12,185 nt of DNA from Spirochaetales bacterium (GTDB lineage Bacteria; Spirochaetota; Spirochaetia; DSM-27196; SKKC01): contig SKKC01000144.1 in the NCBI GenBank assembly GCA_007121695.1, positions 1-12,185 on the forward strand, given 5' to 3'. Under the pieces are notes generated by a model. It had not been told where the DNA came from and did no database searches. It saw only the letters and a list, made by a program, of their open reading frames with translations. Both the position numbers and the translations under genes were made by a program. Every line of letters starts with the position of its first letter. Positions within the stretch are counted from its first letter, which is position 1. Shown one piece after another: positions 1-6,401 of this stretch.

Positions 1-1538
1 GACAGCAGCCGGTACATCTCGATCGCGCCGATGGTGTACTGCAGGCCGTGCCCCGGCGACGCGCGCAGGTAGCTGTAGTTGTGCGCGACGCCTTCGTCCA
101 TCCAGGGCGTGGAATCCAGCCAGTAATCATGGGTTTCCCGGACGGTCCAGTCGTTGCGCTGGTTGTGGATGTCGCCGATGGTGCGCGCGGCACGCCACAG
201 GCTGAACACGTAGATCAGCTCGCGCACCCGCGGTTGGTCATCGAACAGCCCGCCCGGAATCGGCATTTCTTCGAGATATACGCCCCACCCTTCGCGCCGC
301 GGACCGTAGCTCAGTTTGCGGATCGGATGGTCGCCGACAAGATGTTGTTCCAGGAGCGCATCGAAGCGATGGCCCGGGATCACCGCGTGCAGGTGATCGG
401 GTGACGGGTCGCGGAACTGCACGTGCTCCCAGAAGTTCGGCCCCTGGGGACGCTCGATGAACGGCACGTTGAAGCCCATCTCCTGCCAGTCGTCGGGGAT
501 GTAGTCCGGGATCGTGATGATCTCGTACTCATGGATCCAGTCCTTGATGCGTCTATCCACCGCCGCCAGGCGCTCGTGGTATTCCTCGCGCGAGCGCGGC
601 AGTTCGATTTCCGGCAGGTTGCGGTTGCTGTGCTGCTCCAGGTACATGAACGAGCGGGTGCGCTGCAGCTCGCGGTGCGCGAGCCTGAGCATTTCCTCCG
701 AGGTGTAGGGCAGGTACTCGACGTGCCAGACGAACCAGTCGAGCATCTCGTGGCCTACGCCGTTGGGGCTTGTGAAGCTCTCCTCGTTCTCGACCAGCCA
801 GGCGTGGAAGTCACGCACCGCCTGCCCGGCGGCGCGTACGTCGTCGACGAGTTCCGGCTGGTCGCGCTCGACGCGTTCGAGCAGGTCGTCGTACCAGCCG
901 ATCGTGCCGTCGGGCGGTACATCGCGGTAGGGATGACCCAGTCCCACGCCGTCCGACTGTGAGAGGTTGTAGATCGCCCTGAACGCAAAGTCGGCTGCGA
1001 CATCGGTGAGATTCGACTTGGCTCCCGCGAGCGTGCCGGGCACCGCGCGCAGCTGCGTACGCAGCCGCTCGAGGTCGGCGCCACGCGCCGGGACGTCGGT
1101 GAACGCAATCTGCTGGATCGGGATCACGTAGAACACCGGGTCGCGCTGCCACGGCTGCGTGACGTGCAGGATGAACTCGGCGCGGTCCATGTGCGAGCGT
1201 GCGGCCAGGTATTCCACCTGCTTCGCACGATCCCAGCCGGCCACGCCCATCGTCTCGAGTTGGCGCTGGAAGCGGTCGATCTCTTCGCGCCGACGTTCGA
1301 TCGCCGCTGTGCTGAAATCGGGGATGCCGTCCGCGTCGGGATCCAGTACGCGCCATCGCGATGGCCAGGACCATTCGAGGAAGTCCTCGAACAGTTCGAT
1401 CATGTCCTCGTAGGTACCGTCGCCGTCCGGTGGACCGGCGGATGCGGGTGCGCCGGCGAGTCCGAGGGCCAGCGCCGCTGCGGCCCCCCAACAGCTCACA
1501 ATTCCCGACGTCGGGCGTGGGTTGATTGAAGTGTGCAT
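1..1538 (-). CDS. Secreted DUF885-family peptidase-like protein, 3' end cut by window edge
   Basis: The - strand frame is open from the ATG at 1538 to the left edge (about 512 residues; the family is usually nearer 600). GGCGGAG lies just upstream of the ATG. Residues 1-34 form a signal peptide with a hydrophobic Ala/Leu stretch and an ASA-type cleavage site, so the protein should be exported. DUF885 landmarks appear in order: HAVIPGH at 384-390, EGWGVYLEEM from 416, an LWRAAR helix followed by a DIH segment, then RASPGHGLQYTIG close to the edge. Family members normally carry HEAYPGH or HEAVPGH; here the Glu of that HE motif is Ala (codon GCG at 384-386), so hydrolytic activity is doubtful. 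DUF885 proteins are regarded as metallopeptidase-like, but the substrate here cannot be read from sequence. The gene is clearly more GC-rich than the genes to its right, which suggests a different origin or an assembly join. Family assignment is confident; function is not. Confidence 0.85.
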   Translation of the reverse strand, partial: MHTSINPRPTSGIVSCWGAAAALALGLAGAPASAGPPDGDGTYEDMIELFEDFLEWSWPSRWRVLDPDADGIPDFSTAAIERRREEIDRFQRQLETMGVAGWDRAKQVEYLAARSHMDRAEFILHVTQPWQRDPVFYVIPIQQIAFTDVPARGADLERLRTQLRAVPGTLAGAKSNLTDVAADFAFRAIYNLSQSDGVGLGHPYRDVPPDGTIGWYDDLLERVERDQPELVDDVRAAGQAVRDFHAWLVENEESFTSPNGVGHEMLDWFVWHVEYLPYTSEEMLRLAHRELQRTRSFMYLEQHSNRNLPEIELPRSREEYHERLAAVDRRIKDWIHEYEIITIPDYIPDDWQEMGFNVPFIERPQGPNFWEHVQFRDPSPDHLHAVIPGHRFDALLEQHLVGDHPIRKLSYGPRREGWGVYLEEMPIPGGLFDDQPRVRELIYVFSLWRAARTIGDIHNQRNDWTVRETHDYWLDSTPWMDEGVAHNYSYLRASPGHGLQYTIGAIEMYRLL

Positions 1539-1952
1539 TTGGGTATCTCCGCCGATGCGTACGGCTGTGCCTGTTGCACGTGCAGGCGCCGTGGATTTGG
1601 CACGTGCTTGTCGCTTTTGGACACTGTTGATTGTTCTCCAATCGCACGATGAACGCAATAACGAACAACTGTCGAGGCCTTCTGGAAGCTGTACGGAACA
1701 CGTCGAATCATCAGCTGTTCGGAAACGCCATAAATCACGAGTTATTGCGTTGCAGCATGACGAAATGGTCAGCCGGCGGAAGCTGACAGCGCGACTGTAA
1801 AGCGAACCCGTGTGCGCATGGTCGCCGGCGCATACACGCACCAGCGACGTGCTGTGGTGATATCGCGAGCGCATCCGTGAACCTGGTCTCGAGACCTGGT
1901 TTCATCCTTCGGTGCTGGTGGCGCGAAAGGCCGAGCAGGACGGCGACCAGCT
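1539..1952. other. Non-coding bridge between DUF885 gene and truncated E1 beta gene
   Basis: No convincing gene is present. It should hold the promoter of the DUF885 gene, but I could not find a -35/-10 pair worth naming. Visible structure: a long nested inverted repeat at 1652-1751 (listed separately), the 10-bp palindrome TGCACGTGCA at 1575-1584, and the 12-bp palindrome GGTCTCGAGACC at 1885-1896 embedded in two direct copies of ACCTGGT (1881-1887 and 1894-1900). A - strand frame of 73 codons (1735-1956) is Arg/His-rich, has no good ribosome site and resembles nothing I know. The stretch, with 1953-2033, may be scar sequence left by the event that cut the E1 beta gene. Confidence 0.5.
1652..1751. 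repeat. Nested inverted repeat, about 100 bp
   Basis: The outer arms AACGCAATAAC (1652-1662) and GTTATTGCGTT (1741-1751) are perfect 11-bp inverted copies. Directly inside the left arm, GAACAACTG (1663-1671) pairs with CAGCTGTTC (1712-1720) with one mismatch, leaving an asymmetric 20-nt bulge (1721-1740) on the right side. It lies upstream of the DUF885 gene, so it could be an operator or leader structure, or a remnant of a mobile-element end. No transposase accompanies it. Confidence 0.5.
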
Positions 1953-2414
1953 TCACGACTGGTCTGCGTGTCCGTGCTTCAGTGACGCGATCCGGATTGC
2001 CCCGGGATTTCCGCCTTCCTGCGTGCTGAGTGGCGCAGCGGCTCCCGTTCCGGATCCGGCCGGAGCCCGGACAACCATGGGAACCTCGGCGTGGCCTCCG
2101 AACATGTACCGCATCTTCGCGGCCTGGTTACCAAGCTGATCCATACCGATAGAAATGAAGTCGCTGAACTGTATTTCGGCTATGGGCCGGGAACCGGTTA
2201 CGGCAGCCCCTGCAGCCGCTCCGATGATAGCCGCTTCGCTGATCGGTGTATCGCGGACCCGATCCGGTCCGAACTCGTCTATCATGCCGACGCTGACGCC
2301 GAAAGCGCCTCCGTACACGCCAATGTCCTCTCCAAAAAAGAACACCGACTCGTCGCGTCGCATCTCTTCACTCATTGCTTCCCGAATTGCTTCGGCGTAG
2401 GTTATTTCTCTCAT
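1953..2414 (-). pseudogene. Truncated E1 beta subunit of a pyruvate/acetoin-type 2-oxoacid dehydrogenase
   Basis: The intact start is an ATG at 2414 with AGAGGA about 10 nt upstream, 18 nt after the E1 alpha stop, so the two were one transcription unit. Residues 1-127 are good E1 beta: MREITYAEAIREAM opening, the GEDIGVYGGAFG segment, the catalytic-type Glu in ISEAAIIG (E60), and AEIQFSDF. The family continues with QHSQ, the LEA/PGLKVV segment and a C-terminal transketolase domain, about 325 residues in all. Here the match ends after GTGAAA (near base 2033) and 26 unrelated residues lead to a TGA. One frame over, CAC TCA GCA CGC (HSAR) resembles the expected QHS motif, so a small indel just before the break is possible. 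Without the C-terminal domain it should not form a working E1 heterotetramer. No E2 or E3 gene follows. Either a genuine gene break or an assembly join. Confidence 0.85.
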
Positions 2415-2432
2415 AGCGTTTCAATCCTCTTT

Positions 2433-3446
2433 TCAGTGAGACGGCGCGTATACATCGTCCAGTATGTTGTCCACCGACGGATCGGGGCTGCTTTCGGCGA
2501 ACTTTACCGCGTCTTCAATGTCCTGCTTGCACTGCGCTTCGACCTCGTCGAGCTCTTTCGCGGTAAACTGCCCGGTCTTCTCGAGCACCTCCCGCATGCG
2601 GGGAATCGGATCGCGTTCCTTCCATTCGGCAATTTCTTCCTTCGTTCGGTACTTGTTCGCATCGCTTTTGGAGTGCCCCATGAACCGATACGTGTCCGCG
2701 ACGATAAAATACGGTCCGGTTTTCAACGCGTGTTTTTTCGCCTTCCTGACCGCTTCGTAGACTGCAAACACGTCGTTTCCGTCCACGGTGACGCCTGGAA
2801 TACCGTAGGCTTTGGCGCGCACGGATAAATCTTCAATGTTCATGCTTTTCTTCGCACTGAACGACATTCCGTACTTGTTGTTCTCACAAATGTAGATGAC
2901 CGGAAGTCCCCAGATCGATGCCATATTCACCGACTCGTGAAAGGTCCCTTCGTTCAGGGCACCGTCACCAAAGAAACAGACGACCACACGACCTTCGTTC
3001 CTGAGTTTGAGCGTGATGCCTGCACCGGTGGCGATGGGAATACCTCCACCCACGATGCCGTTGGCACCGAGGTTTCCCCGGGTGAGATCGGCTATATGCA
3101 TGCTTCCGCCCTTCCCCCGACAATATCCGGTCTCTTTACCGAGTAGTTCAGCCATCATCCTGTTCAGGTCGATTCCCTTCCCTATGGTATGACCGTGGCC
3201 GCGGTGAGTGCTCGTCATGAGGTCCTGGTCGTCAAGATTTGCAAGCGCACCAATTGCAGTCGCTTCCTCGCCGCTGTACAGGTGGGTCGTTCCGTGAACC
3301 ATGCCGCGTGAAAAAAAGTAGGCCACCTTGTCTTCAAAGGCCCGCACGTGATTCATCTTCCGGTACATGTCCAGCAACTGTTCTCTGGAAAGTGAGCTGG
3401 CTGTTTTCAGCGCCTGTGCTTTCTGAGTTTCCGACATTTCTGCCAT
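2433..3446 (-). CDS. E1 alpha subunit, pyruvate/acetoin dehydrogenase family (ThDP-dependent)
   Basis: A 337-residue protein, full length for the family. It would decarboxylate a 2-oxoacid (or cleave acetoin) on thiamine diphosphate together with E1 beta and pass the acyl group to an E2 lipoyl protein. Seen: HRGHGH at 81-86, MHIAD with the glycine-rich GANGIVGGGIPIATGAG at 128-143, the ThDP/Mg motif opening GDG at 160-162 and closing with ENN at 188-190, and the conserved loop YRFMGHSKSDANKYR at 253-267. I chose the ATG at 3446 because AAAGGAG lies 7 nt upstream; an in-frame ATG 10 codons earlier (3476) has no such site. The close match of the loop to pyruvate/acetoin E1 alpha does not tell pyruvate from acetoin as substrate. 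It is first in an operon whose second gene is broken, and E2/E3 are absent, so function depends on a second locus or on the truncation being an artefact. Confidence 0.93.
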   Translation of the reverse strand: MAEMSETQKAQALKTASSLSREQLLDMYRKMNHVRAFEDKVAYFFSRGMVHGTTHLYSGEEATAIGALANLDDQDLMTSTHRGHGHTIGKGIDLNRMMAELLGKETGYCRGKGGSMHIADLTRGNLGANGIVGGGIPIATGAGITLKLRNEGRVVVCFFGDGALNEGTFHESVNMASIWGLPVIYICENNKYGMSFSAKKSMNIEDLSVRAKAYGIPGVTVDGNDVFAVYEAVRKAKKHALKTGPYFIVADTYRFMGHSKSDANKYRTKEEIAEWKERDPIPRMREVLEKTGQFTAKELDEVEAQCKQDIEDAVKFAESSPDPSVDNILDDVYAPSH

Positions 3447-3453
3447 CGAATTT

Positions 3454-3460
3454 CTCCTTT
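3454..3460 (-). promoter_or_regulatory. Ribosome binding site AAAGGAG deciding the E1 alpha start
   Basis: AAAGGAG read on the - strand, 7 nt before the ATG at 3446. It lies inside the coding sequence of the longer alternative starting at 3476 and argues for the shorter protein. Confidence 0.8.
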
Positions 3461-3483
3461 CTGATCTTTTGTGCATCGCAAAA

Positions 3484-3533
3484 TTGTTACAAACGTTCTA
3501 TTAAAACGAACGTCCGCGCATCTCTTGTAACAA
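3484..3533. promoter_or_regulatory. Paired TTGTNACAA palindromes and nested stem in the E1 leader
   Basis: TTGTTACAA (3484-3492) and TTGTAACAA (3525-3533) are perfect inverted copies of each other, and each is itself a TTGT-N-ACAA palindrome; they start 41 bp apart, close to four helical turns. Inside them ACGTTC (3493-3498) and GAACGT (3508-3513) form a second inverted pair around an AT-rich 9-nt loop. As DNA this looks like a double operator over the transcription start and early leader of the E1 operon; as RNA it could fold into a 15-bp stem with an 11-nt bulge. Binding protein unknown; the neighbouring SorC regulator is one candidate. Confidence 0.5.
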
Positions 3534-3562
3534 AGAATATGGTGAAAACGGCTCCTCGTCAA
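3534..3562 (-). promoter_or_regulatory. Sigma-70-type promoter of the E1 operon
   Basis: On the - strand TTGACG (3562-3557) is followed after 17 bp by TATTCT (3539-3534), matching 5/6 and 4/6 of the consensus. Transcription should start near 3527, giving a leader of about 80 nt before the E1 alpha ATG at 3446, with the paired palindromes lying over its start. Confidence 0.6.
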
Positions 3563-3593
3563 CGATATGACAGGCGATGAGTAAACATTTCGC

Positions 3594-3622
3594 TTGACAG
3601 ATGAATATTTCCACCCCACTAT
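3594..3622 (+). promoter_or_regulatory. Possible promoter of the regulator and PTS operon
   Basis: A perfect -35 hexamer TTGACA (3594-3599), a 17-bp spacer and a weak -10 CACTAT (3617-3622, 3/6). Transcription would begin around 3629, immediately upstream of the ATGTGA palindromes, fitting a promoter that needs an activator or is repressed from downstream. The -10 is poor, so the assignment is tentative. Confidence 0.4.
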
Positions 3623-3637
3623 CCAGGTAAGTAACGA

Positions 3638-3664
3638 ATGTGAATGTCTTACTCACATATGTGA
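3638..3664. promoter_or_regulatory. ATGTGA/TCACAT operator cluster before the SorC regulator gene
   Basis: Three half-sites are packed together: ATGTGA (3638-3643), 9 nt, TCACAT (3653-3658), then ATGTGA (3659-3664). The last two form the 12-bp perfect palindrome TCACATATGTGA; the first and third extend to direct copies of ATGTGAAT exactly 21 bp (two helical turns) apart. The cluster ends 6 nt before the regulator ATG and occupies the place of its ribosome binding site. Self-regulation by the SorC protein is the simplest reading. Confidence 0.6.
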
Positions 3665-3670
3665 ATAGAA

Positions 3671-4663
3671 ATGGAAGAAGCACGACTTGAGCTACTGGGT
3701 CAGGTAGCGGTCTGGTATTACGAAGATAATCTCGATCAGGCCGAGATAGCATCGCGCATCGGCAAGTCGCGCTCAATGATTTCAAAGATGTTAAACGAAG
3801 TACGTGAACTGGGATTCGTAGAAACTCGAGTACATTATCCGCTGCGTCGGGACAGCAACCTGGAGGAACGTCTGTGCGAGACGTTCGGCCTCGAACAGGC
3901 GTGGGTCCTTGCGCGACAGCGGTTCGACAACACCGAGGATTCTACCCTGCGCCTCGTGGGTAAACTCGCGGCGAAGTGTCTGCAGTCACGTCTCTTCGAA
4001 GGTATCCGCATCGGGCTCAGCTGGGGAATGGCGGTCGAAGAACTGGTCAGGGCCATGCCGCGTATCGAACTCCGCGAGGCCGAGGTCGTGCAGATTATTG
4101 GATCTATAAGCTACGGGGGAAGCCCGTCTGACGGCTCGGAACTGGTGCGATCGCTGTCGGGGAAGCTCAATGCGAATTACCGCTTCCTGCCCGCGCCTCT
4201 GATAGTAAACTCGCACACTGCGGCGCGCAGCCTGCTCGACCAGCAGACGATTCGGGAAACGCTCAACATTGCGAGGCAGGTGGACGTGGCCGTTGTCGGT
4301 ATCGGAACAACACACCCAAGCCTGTCAACGCTGCTCACCTCTGGATACATTAGCCAGAATGATCTCGATCATCTGTCGGCGCACGGTGCGGTTGGCGATG
4401 TGCTGTCACGAAGCATAGACCGCTGGGGGCGCGAGATAGAGGGCGGCTTCAACGAACTGACAATTGGACTGGAACTGGACGCGCTGCACTCGATCCCTTC
4501 GGTTATCGGGCTCGCCGGACACGAGCTGAAAGCCGAAGCCGTGCTTGCATCACTCCGTGGTCAGTACATAGATACTCTTGTCATCGACTATCAGACAGCA
4601 ACGACGGTGCTGTCTCTGCACGAAGAAGCAAAACCGTCGGACACGCAGGAGCTCGGCGCATGA
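3671..4663 (+). CDS. SorC/DeoR-family sugar-responsive transcriptional regulator
   Basis: A 330-residue protein of the usual SorC-family length (about 310-330). An N-terminal helix-turn-helix spans about residues 19-45 (DQAEIASRIGKSRSMISKML). From about residue 60 it carries the sugar-phosphate-binding domain, with GLSWGMAVEELV near 115-126, a VVGIGT segment, a late glycine-rich RWGREIEGG stretch, and the family ending IPSVIGLAGHELKAEAVLAS followed by LRGQYIDTLVID. Such proteins are tetrameric repressors or activators whose ligand is a phosphorylated sugar or polyol. The ATG at 3671 is the first start after an in-frame TGA (3662-3664) and has no Shine-Dalgarno site, so expression may be low. 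Its stop overlaps the gutM start by ATGA. It most likely controls this PTS operon, and possibly the divergent E1 genes; the ligand is presumably the phosphorylated PTS product. Confidence 0.92.
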   Translation: MEEARLELLGQVAVWYYEDNLDQAEIASRIGKSRSMISKMLNEVRELGFVETRVHYPLRRDSNLEERLCETFGLEQAWVLARQRFDNTEDSTLRLVGKLAAKCLQSRLFEGIRIGLSWGMAVEELVRAMPRIELREAEVVQIIGSISYGGSPSDGSELVRSLSGKLNANYRFLPAPLIVNSHTAARSLLDQQTIRETLNIARQVDVAVVGIGTTHPSLSTLLTSGYISQNDLDHLSAHGAVGDVLSRSIDRWGREIEGGFNELTIGLELDALHSIPSVIGLAGHELKAEAVLASLRGQYIDTLVIDYQTATTVLSLHEEAKPSDTQELGA

Positions 4664-5175
4664 ACGACATTACTTCCATCCTGCTTGCCCTCGGGCTCGT
4701 ATGGATCATTAACCTCACGCTCTCGGGTTTTCAGACCAAGCGCTTCCACCAGCGCGTGATTCAGCTGCGCAAGCACGGACGCTACACCGCAGTCGGGCAG
4801 TCCGGCACCAACATCAAACTGAAGCAGTATGTGGTCCTGGTCGTCGACACGGACGAAGACGACGGGGTCGAAAAAGTGATCATTGCCGAGCGGCTCTCGG
4901 GCGTGACTGTCTTTGCAAACCTGAAACCGGTACCCGAACTGGTCGGACGTACGCTTGCCGAGATCGAAGACGGGGATCGCCCGGCGTCAGTTTCCGAGAA
5001 GACATGGTCCGCAGCGCAAAGCTCGGTCGGGTTTATTCGGAACGCGCAGAAGCACGACACTGAGTCGGACGACGAATCAGAGTTTGCAGATGACACTGAT
5101 GCTGCAGACGAAACTGAGATCGACCTGAAACCACTCCGCCTCGCGGCGGGGGATCAGGAAACACAGGGTAGATAG
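4660..5175 (+). CDS. gutM: GutM-family glucitol operon activator protein
   Basis: A 171-residue protein with one N-terminal membrane segment (about residues 5-22, followed by the LSGFQTKRFHQRV stretch), then the GutM hallmark of a basic GRY-VGQSG segment and a beta-rich VVLVVDTD...GVTVFANLKPVPELVGRTL core. E. coli GutM, which assists activation of the glucitol operon, is shorter (about 120 residues). The extra part here is a highly acidic tail from about residue 130, rich in Asp and Glu, with no known role. The start overlaps the regulator stop (ATGA), implying translational coupling and perhaps a functional pair at the membrane. That GutM partners a SorC protein rather than the DeoR-type GutR is inferred from position. 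Confidence 0.85.
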   Translation: MNDITSILLALGLVWIINLTLSGFQTKRFHQRVIQLRKHGRYTAVGQSGTNIKLKQYVVLVVDTDEDDGVEKVIIAERLSGVTVFANLKPVPELVGRTLAEIEDGDRPASVSEKTWSAAQSSVGFIRNAQKHDTESDDESEFADDTDAADETEIDLKPLRLAAGDQETQGR

Positions 5176-5291
5176 CCCCGGTACCCGGGGGATTCGCGCG
5201 GGTACATACACGAATTCGGACCACTGGTTCCTGACGAAACAAGGATCGACAGGGAGCTGTGTGCCGAACATACCGAAGACAGGAGGTATGC
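5176..5291 (+). other. Gap between gutM and EIIC with short GC hairpin
   Basis: Directly after the gutM stop, CCCCGG (5176-5181) and CCGGGG (5185-5190) form a tight 6-bp stem with a TAC loop. There is no T-run, so it is more likely an RNA processing or stability element than a terminator. The rest up to the EIIC ribosome site shows no promoter I would defend. Confidence 0.4.
5281..5286 (+). promoter_or_regulatory. Strong ribosome binding site AGGAGG for the EIIC gene
   Basis: AGGAGG lies 5 nt before the ATG at 5292 and rules out the upstream in-frame ATG-type start at 5259. It is the strongest Shine-Dalgarno site in the operon, suggesting high translation of the transporter genes compared with the regulator. 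Confidence 0.8.
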
Positions 5292-5840
5292 ATGGAAACT
5301 TTAGCAAATCTTGCTGAAGGTTTTATCGGCCTGTTCCAGGAAGGTGGCAACACATTCATGGGACTGGTTACAGGCATCGTTCCGCTTCTGGTTGTTCTGA
5401 TGACGGCGGTAAATGCCCTCATCACCATGATCGGATCGGATCGAATCGACAGGGTCGGCGAATGGGCCGGTCGCAGCGGCTTGCTCTTCTATCCAATCCG
5501 CTACGTGGTACTCCCGTTCCTGGCGGTGTTCTTTCTGACCAACCCGATGGCGTACACCATGGGCCGCTTCCTTCCGGAACGCCTGAAGCCCGCGTTTTAC
5601 GACTCGGCGGTCAGTTTTGTTCACCCGCCCCTCGGTCTTTTCCCGCACATTAACCCCGGAGAAATCTTCGTCTGGGCGGGAATTGCCGCAGGAATCACCG
5701 AACTCGGTCTTGGTCTGGGAGCCCTCGCGATACGGTACTTCGTCGTGGGTCTCATCGTCATCTTTATTCGCGGTATCGTGACCGAATGGATCAGCGGAGT
5801 CATGTTCGGTCGCCGCGCGAAAGCCACACAGGGGGGTTGA
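5292..5840 (+). CDS. srlA: Glucitol/sorbitol-type PTS permease, EIIC component
   Basis: A 182-residue integral membrane protein, close to E. coli SrlA (187). The start at 5292 is set by AGGAGG. Membrane segments are visible at about residues 22-47, 63-84, 125-143 and 148-166. Family features: the opening EGFIGLFQEGGNTFMGLVTGI, the GIVPLLVVLMTAVNALI helix, and FPHINPGE at 117-124 in the presumed translocation region. It forms one half of the membrane channel that moves a polyol while EIIB phosphorylates it. The next gene follows after 3 nt and supplies the other membrane half. Family assignment is firm; the substrate could be sorbitol or another polyol. Confidence 0.92.
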   Translation: METLANLAEGFIGLFQEGGNTFMGLVTGIVPLLVVLMTAVNALITMIGSDRIDRVGEWAGRSGLLFYPIRYVVLPFLAVFFLTNPMAYTMGRFLPERLKPAFYDSAVSFVHPPLGLFPHINPGEIFVWAGIAAGITELGLGLGALAIRYFVVGLIVIFIRGIVTEWISGVMFGRRAKATQGG

Positions 5841-5843
5841 CGT

Positions 5844-6386
5844 ATGGCTAAAGGAATTACTGGCTTTCTTGAAGTAATTGGCCGCAAGGTCGGTGTCGTT
5901 GTCAGTGCCCTGTATCAGGCAGGTCGCAACAGCATTGATCAGATCATCAAGAATATTCTTCCGTTCATGGCCTTCATAAGCCTTATCATCGGTATTATTC
6001 TTGCCACAAACGTAGGTGACTGGATCGCCAGCGGACTGACCGGGCTCGCCGACAACATTGTCGGGCTTCTGGTTCTGTCGCTGATCGTTGGTTTTCCCAT
6101 CCTTTCTCCCCTGCTCGGACCTGGTGCTGTCATTGCGCAGATCATCGGTACCCTCATTGGTGTCGAGATCGGCCGTGGCAACATACCTCCCCAGTGGGCG
6201 CTCCCGGCGCTGTTCGCAATTAACCCCCAGGTTGGTTGTGACTTTATTCCGGTTGGCCTGAGCCTTGGTGAAGCAGAACCGGAGACAGTTGAAGTGGGTG
6301 TACCCGCGATTCTGTTCTCCCGGTTTGTGACCGGTCCGCTGGCTGTTGTTATTGCCTGGCTGTTCAGCGCAGGACTCTACAGCTAA
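5844..6386 (+). CDS. Glucitol-type PTS, stand-alone second EIIC domain (C-terminal half of SrlE)
   Basis: A 180-residue membrane protein matching only the C-terminal, membrane half of E. coli SrlE (EIIBC, 319 residues). Conserved pieces: QAGRNSIDQIIKNILPFMAF at 25-44, LSPLLGPGAVIAQIIGTLIG from 88, GNIPPQWALPALFAINPQ at 112-129, CDFIPVGLSL at 132-141 and a terminal helix 155-177. The N-terminal EIIB domain is missing from this protein and is encoded by the next gene instead, so the usual B-then-C fusion is split and its order reversed. Translation starts 3 nt after the EIIC stop from a G-rich stretch (GGGGGG at 5831-5836). With SrlA it should build the polyol channel. Confidence 0.9.
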   Translation: MAKGITGFLEVIGRKVGVVVSALYQAGRNSIDQIIKNILPFMAFISLIIGIILATNVGDWIASGLTGLADNIVGLLVLSLIVGFPILSPLLGPGAVIAQIIGTLIGVEIGRGNIPPQWALPALFAINPQVGCDFIPVGLSLGEAEPETVEVGVPAILFSRFVTGPLAVVIAWLFSAGLYS

Positions 6387-6401
6387 GAGACATTCTTCGA
6401 C

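Noticed and set aside
48..962. Two + strand open frames opposite the DUF885 gene
   Set aside because: They are antisense to a long, motif-bearing, signal-peptide-containing - strand gene and show only the composition expected of its complement in GC-rich DNA.
1652..1751. Integron attC site
   Set aside because: Size and imperfect pairing fit, but the required GTTRRRY/RYYYAAC core sites are missing and no integrase or cassette is present.
1735..1956. A 73-codon - strand frame in the bridge, open further upstream without a start
   Set aside because: Arg/His-rich, no ribosome site, no recognisable family; possibly chance or a decayed remnant.
2091..2828. A 245-codon + strand frame opposite the E1 genes
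   Set aside because: The - strand encodes well-conserved E1 alpha and beta across the same bases; the + product matches no family and has no ribosome site.
3638..3664. CRP or Rex binding site
   Set aside because: TGTGA and TCACA half-sites occur, but their spacing is 9 bp rather than the usual 6, and the third half-site abuts directly.
5259..5291. Longer EIIC start at 5259
   Set aside because: The added residues are not family-like, and AGGAGG sits 5 nt before the ATG at 5292.
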